This document shows positions 1 to 5,592 of a stretch of 7,691 bases of DNA, one piece after another (the stretch's first letter is position 1; each line of letters begins with the position of its first letter). The DNA is taken from positions 1-7,691 of the forward strand of contig JAIRTK010000427.1 of assembly GCA_031254955.1 (NCBI GenBank), written 5' to 3'. The position numbers and the translations under genes are program-made. The notes beneath the pieces are model-generated. The model searched no databases. It had not been told where the DNA came from and saw nothing but the letters and a program-made list of their open reading frames with translations. Source of the stretch: Opitutaceae bacterium. Its GTDB lineage: Bacteria; Verrucomicrobiota; Verrucomicrobiia; Opitutales; Opitutaceae.

Positions 1-4
1 GTGT

Positions 5-54
5 GGGGGGGAGGGAAGAGCGAGGGGGGAAGGGGGAGGGGCGGCGGCGGGGGG
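5..54 (+). repeat. G-rich tract with quadruplex-forming potential
   Basis: The plus strand has at least six runs of three or more G within about 50 bases (5-11, 13-15, 24-29, 32-36, 38-41, 49-54), separated by short purine-rich spacers. This fits the usual pattern for a possible intramolecular G-quadruplex. No function is shown. It could be simple low-complexity drift in an intergenic region. Confidence 0.4.
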
Positions 55-97
55 CGAAGGCGGGGCTTTTTTTATAGGGGAATCGAGGCGTTTTCGC

Positions 98-137
98 GGA
101 GGCCTCGGAGAGGCCTCCCTACCGGCGCTTTCGCGCC
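98..137. repeat. Paired palindromes, possible dispersed intergenic repeat
   Basis: Two inverted repeats lie side by side. The first has 9-base perfect arms GGAGGCCTC (98-106) and GAGGCCTCC (110-118) around a 3-base loop. The second has arms GGCGC (124-128) and GCGCC (133-137) around TTTC. On the plus strand the second is followed by AGTTTTG, so it might be a weak terminator for a gene arriving from the left. The paired layout also resembles the REP-like elements found between genes in many GC-rich genomes. Only one copy is visible, so dispersal is an inference. Confidence 0.4.
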
Positions 138-192
138 AGTTTTGTGTGGTGGCGTCATTATAACTCTCGGGGGCGAGTGAAATTCAGGGCGC

Positions 193-226
193 AAAAAGGC
201 CCGGCTTCGGCGGGGCGAAGCCGGGC
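193..226 (-). terminator. Rho-independent terminator of the mce-mmdA-BCCP operon
   Basis: On the minus strand a perfect 11-base stem, GCCCGGCTTCG (226-216) pairing with CGAAGCCGGGC (209-199), encloses a 6-base loop. It is followed by C and then five T (197-193). It lies 38 bases past the stop of the biotin carrier gene, where a leftward operon should end. The stem is long, GC-rich and mismatch-free, so this is the clearest regulatory element in the window. It also shows that no further gene is tightly coupled after the biotin carrier. Confidence 0.85.
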
Positions 227-264
227 GGGGGAGGGAGAGGCGGAGGGCGCGGAAGGAGGCGGAC

Positions 265-669
265 TTAGCCGATTTTGACCAGGAGGGCGCCTTCTTCGAC
301 GCCGTCGCCGATGTTGGCGTGGATGGAGAGGACTTTGCCGGCGGACGAGGCGTAGATGTAGGTGTTCATTTTCATGGCTTCGATGGTCGCGACTTGGCCG
401 CCTTCGGCCACGGTGTCGCCGACTTTTACGTCGATGGAGACGACTTTGCCGGCCAGCGGGCTGACGATGTCACCGGCTCCGGCGGGAGCGGCGGGCTTGG
501 GCGTCGCGGGGGCCGCAGGGGCGGGGGGGGGTGGGGTGGCGGCTGCGGCGGCGGGGGCGCCGCGCTCGGCGGGGGCGGCGGGTGCCGCGGGGGCGGGGGT
601 GCCTTCGTCGAGCATTTCGACGAGAACTTCATAGGCTTTACCTTCAACGGTGACGCGCAGTTTCTTCAT
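265..669 (-). CDS. mmdC: Biotin carboxyl carrier subunit of methylmalonyl-CoA decarboxylase/carboxylase
   Basis: This 134-residue protein carries the biotin that shuttles CO2 to or from methylmalonyl-CoA. It starts MKKLRVTVEGKAYEV, a leader typical of gamma/1.3S-type carriers. It then has a flexible linker of almost pure Ala and Pro (about residues 22-66) and a C-terminal biotinyl domain (67-134). The domain contains the motif EAMKM (97-101), with Lys100 as the predicted biotinylation site. Length and layout match the transcarboxylase 1.3S subunit and the gamma subunits of decarboxylase sodium pumps, not the longer AccB of fatty acid synthesis. It lies 75 bases after the small delta-like gene and is the last gene of the operon. 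The ATG at 669 has no Shine-Dalgarno sequence. I chose the symbol mmdC from context; pcc-type or transcarboxylase names would fit equally well. Confidence 0.9.
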   Translation of the reverse strand: MKKLRVTVEGKAYEVLVEMLDEGTPAPAAPAAPAERGAPAAAAATPPPPAPAAPATPKPAAPAGAGDIVSPLAGKVVSIDVKVGDTVAEGGQVATIEAMKMNTYIYASSAGKVLSIHANIGDGVEEGALLVKIG

Positions 670-744
670 AATGTTGGTTCGGTTTTGGCTAAACTTTGAG
701 TTAGTGGCTGGTTGGAGTTTGCTTGGGTCGGGAAAACGGGGGGG

Positions 745-957
745 CTAGCGGAAGGAGTGATGGGAGGTGTAGATTTGCCGTCGTCCTTCCAGCGCCCATA
801 TCTGCTGGAAGATATGGATGCCGGGGACGGGGAGCACGGATTTGACTCGGGCGCCAGGGCCGAAAACGCAGGAGATCGTGGCGGCGATGGCGGCCATGAT
901 TTCAGGGTTTGGGTGGTCGTTGGCGAGCGGTTTTTTTGGCGGGAGTTCAGCGGTCAT
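745..957 (-). CDS. Small soluble OadG/delta-like decarboxylase subunit
   Basis: This gives a 70-residue protein from the ATG at 957. The reading frame is open back to a TTG at 1020 (91 residues), but the added residues are basic and low in complexity, so I prefer the ATG. The middle (about 19-42) matches the cytoplasmic part of OadG-type gamma/delta subunits, with a PEIMAAIAATIS helix followed by a VKSV strand. The end, IWALEGRRQIYTSHHSFR, is like the W-x-x-x-G-R tail that ends many such small proteins beside carboxyltransferase genes. OadG and MmdD normally have an N-terminal membrane helix; here no hydrophobic segment of that length exists. It lies between mmdA and the biotin carrier, 102 and 75 bases away, the position of the delta subunit in related operons. 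It probably helps assemble the carboxyltransferase with the carrier. The assignment rests on context and tail motif. Confidence 0.7.
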   Translation of the reverse strand: MTAELPPKKPLANDHPNPEIMAAIAATISCVFGPGARVKSVLPVPGIHIFQQIWALEGRRQIYTSHHSFR

Positions 958-1059
958 GGGTGTTTTGCGGCGGGGAGGTTCCGTTTTCCTTTTTCGGTGG
1001 CGGCTGTTTTTTAATCGCAAGGGGCGATTTCGTAATGGGTGGTTCGCGGGTTGTTTTTT

Positions 1060-2613
1060 TCAGAGCGGGATGTTGCCGTGTTTTTTGGGCGGGCGGGTTT
1101 CGCGTTTGCTGAGGGTGGCGCGGAGGGCCATGGCGAGTTTGGCGCGGGTTTCGGAGGGTTCGATAACGTCGGTGATCATGGCTTTGCTCGCGGCTTCGTA
1201 GGGGGAGGCGAATTTGGCGCGGTATTCTTCGGCGAGTTCTTTGGCTTTGGCGGCGGGGTTGGGGGCGGCTTCGATTTCTTTTTTGAAGAGGACGGCGACC
1301 GCGCCTTCGGCGCCCATGACGGCGATTTCGGCGGTGGGCCAGGCGAAGACCATGTCGGCGCCCATGTCGCGGGAGCACATGGCGAGGTAGGAGCCGCCGT
1401 AGGCTTTGCGCATGATGACGGTGATTTTGGGCACGGTGGCGGCGGCGTAGGCGAAGAGCATTTTCGCGCCGTGGCGGATGATGCCGCCGCGTTCTTGTTG
1501 GACGCCGGGCATGAAGCCGGGGATGTCAACGAGGTTGATGATGGGGATGTTGAAGATGTTGGAGAAGCGGATGAAGCGGGCGGCTTTGTCGGAGGCGTCG
1601 ATGTCGAGGCAGCCGGCTTTGAAGGCGGGTTGGTTGGCGATGATGCCGACGATGATGCCTTGGATGCGGCCGTAGCCGATGACGATGTTTTTGGCAAAGT
1701 CGCGCTGGACTTCGAGGAAGTCGGCGTTGTCCACGAGGCGGGCGATGACTTGGTGCACGTCGAAGGCGTTTTTCGGGTCGGCGGGGACGATGTTGTTCAT
1801 CTCCGGGTCCGCCGAGAGGTCAAGGGTGGCGACCGCGTGGTGCGGGGGGTCCATGACGTTGTTGGAGGGGAGGTAGGAGAAGAGTTTTTTCGTGATTTCG
1901 AAGGCGTGCTTGGAGTTGTCGGCGACGAAGTGGATGTTGCCGCTGATGGAGGCGTGGGCGGTGGCGGAGCCGATTTCGTCCATGGTCACGGTCTGGCCGG
2001 TGGCGGCTTTGATGACGTTGGGGCCGCAGATGAACATCTGGGCGTTTTCCTTGGTCATGATGATGAAGTCGGTCAGGGCGGGCGAGTAGGCGGCGCCGCC
2101 GGCGCAGGGGCCGGCGATGATGGAGATTTGCGGGACGACGCCGGAGAGCAGGACGTTGCGGAAGAAGACTTGGCCGTAGCCGGAGAGGGAGTCGTCGCCT
2201 TCTTGGATGCGGGCGCCGCCGGAGTCGTTGATGCCGATGACGGGCATGCCGGACTGTTGGGCGTAGTCGAGGAGGTCGCAGATTTTGCGGGCGTGCATCT
2301 TGCCGAGGGCGCCGCCGCCGACGGTGAAGTCTTGCGCGAAGGCGGCCACGGGGCGTCCGTCCACGTAGCCGATGGCGGTGATGACGCCGTCGCCGGGCAT
2401 GGATTTTCCGTCCATGCCAAATTCGTGGCAGTCGTGCTGCACGTGCATGCCGAATTCCATGTATTGGCCGTGGTCGAAGAGGGCTTCGAGGCGTTCTCGG
2501 GCGTTGAGCTGGCCTTTTTTCTTGCGGGCGGCGAGTTTTTCGGTGCCGCCGGCGAGGAGCGCGAGTTTACGCTTTTCTTCGAGTTGTTTGAGGAGTGCGG
2601 GCGATATGGGCAT
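1060..2613 (-). CDS. mmdA: Methylmalonyl-CoA decarboxylase/propionyl-CoA carboxylase carboxyltransferase subunit
   Basis: This 517-residue protein (about the usual 510-520) transfers a carboxyl group between biotin and propionyl-CoA/methylmalonyl-CoA. It has the two crotonase-like halves of acyl-CoA carboxyltransferases. The N half contains SGGARIQEG (131-139) and GPCAGGAAYSPALTDF (168-183). The C half contains DIPGFMPG (363-370), RGGIIRHGAK (375-384) and RKAYGGSY (402-409). Both Gly-rich oxyanion-hole regions are intact, and it ends in KKHGNIPL, a common ending of MmdA/PccB proteins. Residue 410, where PccB has the Asp that favours propionyl-CoA, is Leu. The frame is open upstream to 2832, but that part is low complexity and overlaps mce, so I take the ATG at 2613, which gives the family-typical N-terminus MPISPALLKQLEEKRK. 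No Shine-Dalgarno sequence is present. Whether it is a decarboxylase, carboxylase or transcarboxylase subunit depends on partners outside the window. Confidence 0.93.
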   Translation of the reverse strand: MPISPALLKQLEEKRKLALLAGGTEKLAARKKKGQLNARERLEALFDHGQYMEFGMHVQHDCHEFGMDGKSMPGDGVITAIGYVDGRPVAAFAQDFTVGGGALGKMHARKICDLLDYAQQSGMPVIGINDSGGARIQEGDDSLSGYGQVFFRNVLLSGVVPQISIIAGPCAGGAAYSPALTDFIIMTKENAQMFICGPNVIKAATGQTVTMDEIGSATAHASISGNIHFVADNSKHAFEITKKLFSYLPSNNVMDPPHHAVATLDLSADPEMNNIVPADPKNAFDVHQVIARLVDNADFLEVQRDFAKNIVIGYGRIQGIIVGIIANQPAFKAGCLDIDASDKAARFIRFSNIFNIPIINLVDIPGFMPGVQQERGGIIRHGAKMLFAYAAATVPKITVIMRKAYGGSYLAMCSRDMGADMVFAWPTAEIAVMGAEGAVAVLFKKEIEAAPNPAAKAKELAEEYRAKFASPYEAASKAMITDVIEPSETRAKLAMALRATLSKRETRPPKKHGNIPL

Positions 2614-2638
2614 GGTTGAAAGGAGTTGTGGTTGGGAG

Positions 2639-2690
2639 TGGAGGGAGCGGTTGGAATGGAGGGTGCGGTGCTGGATTGGAGGGTGCGGCG
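2639..2690. repeat. Three short tandem-like repeats between mce and mmdA
   Basis: The 11-base motif TGGAGGG(A/T)GCGG occurs three times on the plus strand, starting at 2639, 2657 and 2677 (spacings 18 and 20). The first copy has A and the other two have T at the variable base. It fills the front of the 133-base gap between mce and mmdA, so it would be transcribed as C-rich repeats in the mRNA leader of mmdA. The role is unknown. The rest of the gap (about 2700-2745) is very GC-rich, with repeated GGGCCGGGC-like blocks. Confidence 0.55.
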
Positions 2691-2746
2691 ATGTCGTTGC
2701 GGGCCGGGCGGGCCGGGCGCGGCGGGTGGCCGGGCCGGCGGGTGGG

Positions 2747-3154
2747 TCAGGGTTTCTTGGCGCAGAGTTCGGTGAGGACGCCGTAGGTCGATTTGGGGTG
2801 GAGGAAGGCCACTTGCATCTCGTGCGCGCCATCGACGGGCGTCTCGTTAATCAGGGCCACTCCGGCGTTTTTGGCGGTGGCGAGCTGGGCCGTGATGTCG
2901 TCGGTGCCGAGGGCGACGTGATGGATGCCGCCTTTGGGATTTTTCTCCAGGAATTTGGCGATGGGGCTGTCGGGCGAGGTGGGTTCGAGAAGTTCGATGT
3001 GCGTCTGCCCCACGGTGAAGAAGGCGGTGCGCACTTTCTGGGAGGGAACTTCCTCGCGGTGCTCGCACTTCAGGCCAAGGGCCTTTTCGTAATAGCTTAC
3101 TGTCTCGTCAAGCGAGTGGACGGCGATGCCCAGATGGTCGATTTTGGTAATCAT
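2747..3154 (-). CDS. mce: Methylmalonyl-CoA epimerase
   Basis: This 135-residue protein of the glyoxalase/vicinal-oxygen-chelate fold interconverts (R)- and (S)-methylmalonyl-CoA, linking the mutase (R form) to the biotin enzyme (S form). The start MITKIDHLGIAV carries the first metal ligand, His7. Further likely ligands are Glu54 in THIELLEP, His78 or His79 in GGIHHVAL, and Glu129 in LTELCA. The EEVPSQKVR stretch (34-42) matches the family's conserved catalytic-Glu region. Length fits the usual 130-150 residues. The frame opens seven codons earlier at a GTG (3175), but the ATG at 3154 gives the conserved N-terminus, so I prefer it. It is the first gene of the leftward operon, 133 bases ahead of mmdA and divergent from mutA. 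No Shine-Dalgarno sequence precedes it. Confidence 0.95.
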   Translation of the reverse strand: MITKIDHLGIAVHSLDETVSYYEKALGLKCEHREEVPSQKVRTAFFTVGQTHIELLEPTSPDSPIAKFLEKNPKGGIHHVALGTDDITAQLATAKNAGVALINETPVDGAHEMQVAFLHPKSTYGVLTELCAKKP

Positions 3155-3210
3155 GATTTGAGTAGAAGGGAACACTAGCCATTAAGGAGGGGTAATTCGC
3201 AAGGGAAAAG

Positions 3211-3216
3211 ATTATG
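3211..3216 (-). promoter_or_regulatory. Candidate -10 box for the mce operon
   Basis: On the minus strand the hexamer CATAAT (one mismatch to TATAAT) lies 56 bases before the mce ATG, giving a plausible leader of about 50 bases. No good -35 hexamer is seen 16-18 bases further upstream, so the promoter is either regulator-dependent or misplaced. One arm of the GCAAATTT inverted repeat (3218-3225) lies immediately upstream of it. Confidence 0.35.
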
Positions 3217-3267
3217 AGCAAATTTACTTGCCCCACTCCGCATCATTTGGCGAAGGGTAGGCCTTCT

Positions 3268-3273
3268 TTGACA
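3268..3273 (+). promoter_or_regulatory. Candidate -35 box for mutAB
   Basis: A perfect TTGACA occurs here on the plus strand, 82 bases before the mutA ATG. The expected -10 position (about 3290-3297) reads GCGTTAA, a weak match; the best alternative, TTAAAA at 3294-3299, needs a 20-base spacer. The right arm of the inverted repeat (3274-3281) begins directly after it, so a bound regulator would overlap the promoter. Position supports it, but the -10 is poor. Confidence 0.35.
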
Positions 3274-3355
3274 AAATTTGCGAAGTGAAAGCGTTAAAAG
3301 ATGGATAACCTCGCGGATTTTCGCAACTCTGACCATGTCCAAAGTCCATATCTCT

Positions 3356-5503
3356 ATGAGCACCACCGATACCCAATCCGTCCCCCACGCATCCCCCGAT
3401 GCCGCGCGCGCCGCCCATGCAAACTGGCGCAAGGTCGTCGAGGCCGAGCTGAAGGGCGTCCCGTTTGAAAAAAAGCTGGTCACGCGCACCGCCGAAGGCA
3501 TTGCGCTGCAACCGGTTTACACGCGCGCCGACACCGCCGGGCTGCCCGATCTCGACAGCGCGCCGGGCGCCGCGCCGTTCCTGCGCGGCACCAGCCGGAA
3601 AGGGTATCATGAGGCCCTGTGGGATTTCGCCCAGGAAATCGCCCTCGCCGCGCCCGCCGGATTTAACGCCGCCCTCCTCTCCGATCTCCAACGCGGCCAG
3701 AACAGCGTCGCCCTCTCGCTCGACCGCGCCGGACGCGCCGGGCTGGACCCGGATGCCGCCGCCGCCGATGCCGGGGCCGAAGGCCTGTCCATCGCCGATC
3801 TGGACGACCTTTCCGCCGCCCTCGACAAGGTCGAGCTTACCGCCGTGCCCGTGCACCTCCGCGCCGGCGCGACCGCGCTCCCCCTCGCCAGCCTCCTCGC
3901 CGCCCTGGCCAAAAAACGCGGCATCGACCTCGGGAAAATCAACGGCTCCCTGACCGCCGACCCGCTCGGCGAACTCGCCGCCCGCGGCGCGCTCCCCGCC
4001 GGCATCGACGCCCTCTACGACGACCTGGCCGTCTGGACGACCTGGGCGGAGAAAAACGCCCCCGGCCTCGCCACCATCGGCGTGGACGCGTCCCTGTGGC
4101 TCGAAGGCGGCGGCAACGCCGTGCAGGAACTCGCCTTCGCGCTCGCCGCCGGCGTCGAATACCTGCGCGCCCTCGTCCGGCGCGGCCTCGCCCCCGCCCA
4201 GATCGCCTCGCGCCTCCGCTTCACCTTCGCCATCGGCCCGCAATTCTTTATGGAAATCGCGAAACTCCGCGCCTTCCGCCTGCTCTGGACCCGCGCCGCG
4301 ACGGCCTTCGGCCTCGAACCCGGACAAACCCCGGCCAAACTCCACGCCCGCACCGCCCGCTGGAACAAAACCGTGCTCGACATCAACGTCAACATGCTGC
4401 GCACCACCACCGAAGCCCTCTCCGCCGTCCTCGGCGGCGTCAACAGCCTCCACATCGCCCCCTACGACGAAGTCATGGGCGCGCCCGACGACTTCTCGCG
4501 CCGCATCTCGCGCAACATCCACACCCTCCTCGCCGAAGAATTTCACTTCACCGCCCCCAACGACCCCGCCGGCGGCTCCTTCTACATCGAAAAACTCACC
4601 GACGAACTCGCCCGCAAAGCCTGGACACTCTTCCAAGAAGTCGAAAAACAAGGCGGCCTCCTCGCCGCGCTCAAAACCGGCCTCCCGCAAACCCAAGTCT
4701 CCGGAACCGCAAAAAACAAAACCGACGGACTGGACAAACGCCGCATCGGCCTCATCGGCACCAACCTCTTCCCCAACCTCAAGGAAAAAACCCCGCCCGC
4801 GCGCCCCGCCACCACGCCGGAATTTGCCGCCACCCGCGCCCAAGCCATCAAAACCCGCCGCCCCGCCACGATGACCCTGCGCCTGAAATTCACCAACTTC
4901 ATCCTCGAAAAAACCCACCACGCCGAGAAAGAACTCGACGCCGCCATCCACGCCGCCGCGCAAGGCGCCACCATCGGCCAGCTCTTCGCCGCCATCCACT
5001 CCGGCGCCCAACCGGACGCCCCCGTGACGCCCATCGCCCCGCGCCGCGCCTCCGAAAGCTACGAAACCCTCCGCGCCGCCTCCGACACCTACGCCGCGAA
5101 CCACGGCGCCCGCCCCCGAGTCTTTGTCGCGAAAATGGGCCCCGTGCTCCAACACAAAGCCCGCGCCGACTTCACCGCCGGCTTCTTCGCCACCGGCGGC
5201 TTCGAGATGATCGCCGACGAAACCTTCGACACCGCCGAAGCCGCCGCCCAAGCCGCCATCGCCTCCGGCGCCCCCATCGCCGTGCTCGCCTCCACCGACG
5301 ACACCTACCCGACGCTCGCCCCCGCCTTCGCCAAAACCGTGAAAACCGCCAAACCCACCCTCAAAGTCATCCTCGCCGGCGCCCCCGCCGACGAAACCCT
5401 GAAAACCACCTACCAAAAAGCCGGCTTCGACGACTTCATCCACATCCGCGCCAACAACCGCGGCATGCTGGAAAACCTCCTCAAACAACTCGGCGCCCTC
5501 TAA
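3356..5503 (+). CDS. mutA: Methylmalonyl-CoA mutase small (beta) subunit
   Basis: This 715-residue protein is the non-catalytic partner of MutB in the heterodimeric adenosylcobalamin-dependent mutase that converts (R)-methylmalonyl-CoA and succinyl-CoA. The N-terminal barrel starts with [20 protein letters not shown] (34-53) and [10 protein letters not shown] (74-83). Later hallmarks are [15 protein letters not shown] (297-311), HIAPYDEV (366-373) and [17 protein letters not shown] (403-419). The C-terminal B12-like domain (about 585-715) lacks the DxHxxG cobalamin motif: its equivalent reads [14 protein letters not shown] (593-606), as is usual for small subunits. I take the ATG at 3356 because its MSTT start mirrors that of MutB. 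The ATG at 3335 in the same frame is an alternative (MSKVHIS...). The first ~100 codons use more G-ending codons than the rest. It is followed 89 bases later by mutB. Confidence 0.95.
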   Translation: MSTTDTQSVPHASPDAARAAHANWRKVVEAELKGVPFEKKLVTRTAEGIALQPVYTRADTAGLPDLDSAPGAAPFLRGTSRKGYHEALWDFAQEIALAAPAGFNAALLSDLQRGQNSVALSLDRAGRAGLDPDAAAADAGAEGLSIADLDDLSAALDKVELTAVPVHLRAGATALPLASLLAALAKKRGIDLGKINGSLTADPLGELAARGALPAGIDALYDDLAVWTTWAEKNAPGLATIGVDASLWLEGGGNAVQELAFALAAGVEYLRALVRRGLAPAQIASRLRFTFAIGPQFFMEIAKLRAFRLLWTRAATAFGLEPGQTPAKLHARTARWNKTVLDINVNMLRTTTEALSAVLGGVNSLHIAPYDEVMGAPDDFSRRISRNIHTLLAEEFHFTAPNDPAGGSFYIEKLTDELARKAWTLFQEVEKQGGLLAALKTGLPQTQVSGTAKNKTDGLDKRRIGLIGTNLFPNLKEKTPPARPATTPEFAATRAQAIKTRRPATMTLRLKFTNFILEKTHHAEKELDAAIHAAAQGATIGQLFAAIHSGAQPDAPVTPIAPRRASESYETLRAASDTYAANHGARPRVFVAKMGPVLQHKARADFTAGFFATGGFEMIADETFDTAEAAAQAAIASGAPIAVLASTDDTYPTLAPAFAKTVKTAKPTLKVILAGAPADETLKTTYQKAGFDDFIHIRANNRGMLENLLKQLGAL

Positions 5504-5592
5504 ACCACCACCACCACAAGCTCCGACCCATCCGGCCCCCCGGCCCGCCAAGTCCCCTAAGACCCATCCAAAAAACCAAACCACGTCCAAAA
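5504..5592 (+). other. Intercistronic spacer of mutA and mutB
   Basis: These 89 bases are C- and A-rich and contain no Shine-Dalgarno sequence or convincing hairpin terminator, so mutA and mutB are probably cotranscribed. The block CCACGTCCAAA (5581-5591) directly before the mutB ATG nearly repeats CCATGTCCAAA (3333-3343), which lies before the mutA start. Confidence 0.5.

Larger units (their letters stand above)
1..192. other. Gene-free region downstream of the leftward operon
   Basis: I find no credible coding sequence here on either strand. The stretch holds a G-rich tract (5-54), a run of seven T (67-73) and two adjacent palindromes (98-118 and 124-137), and it lies past the terminator of the minus-strand operon. 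It looks like an intergenic spacer. The neighbouring gene to the left lies outside the window. Confidence 0.6.
3155..3355. promoter_or_regulatory. Divergent promoter/operator region between mce and mutA
   Basis: This 201-base spacer must hold the promoters for both gene groups and is visibly richer in A and T than its surroundings (about 3190-3310). It contains three exact copies of TTCGCAA or its complement (3196-3202, 3278-3284, 3320-3326). It also has an 8-base inverted repeat, GCAAATTT (3218-3225) and AAATTTGC (3274-3281), whose centres are 56 bases apart. Such symmetry suits a shared operator, but no regulator gene is in the window. I looked for a cobalamin riboswitch B12 box and saw none. 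Confidence 0.5.

Noticed and set aside
157..162. Perfect TATAAT on the minus strand, possible promoter for a gene to the left
   Set aside because: No acceptable -35 sequence lies 16-18 bases upstream, and the predicted transcript would run through the palindromes with no gene before the window edge.
1013..1029. Hairpin AATCGC/GCGATT between mmdA and the small subunit gene
   Set aside because: The stem is only 6 bases and on the coding strand is followed by A residues rather than T, so it is not a terminator. It is weak enough to be chance.
1039..2619. 526-codon open frame on the plus strand opposite mmdA
   Set aside because: It is in codon register with mmdA on the other strand and reads as repetitive Gly/Val/Asp/Phe. 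It is an antisense shadow.
2614..2832. 73-residue N-terminal extension of mmdA
   Set aside because: It is Pro/Ala/Arg-rich low-complexity sequence that overlaps the 3' end of mce in another frame. The ATG at 2613 yields the family-typical N-terminus.
2372..3178. 268-codon plus-strand frame across the mmdA start and mce
   Set aside because: It covers two well-supported minus-strand genes, has no recognisable domain and is compositionally biased.
3214..3288. 24-residue leader peptide (starts MSKFTCPTP) upstream of mutA
   Set aside because: An AAGGAGG lies upstream at 3184-3190, but 23 bases from the ATG is too far for initiation. The candidate promoter would also lie inside the frame, so it would not be on the transcript.
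3155..3355. Cobalamin riboswitch expected before a B12-dependent enzyme
   Set aside because: I see no B12-box-like sequence or large folded leader. The region is short and AT-rich, with promoter-like elements instead.
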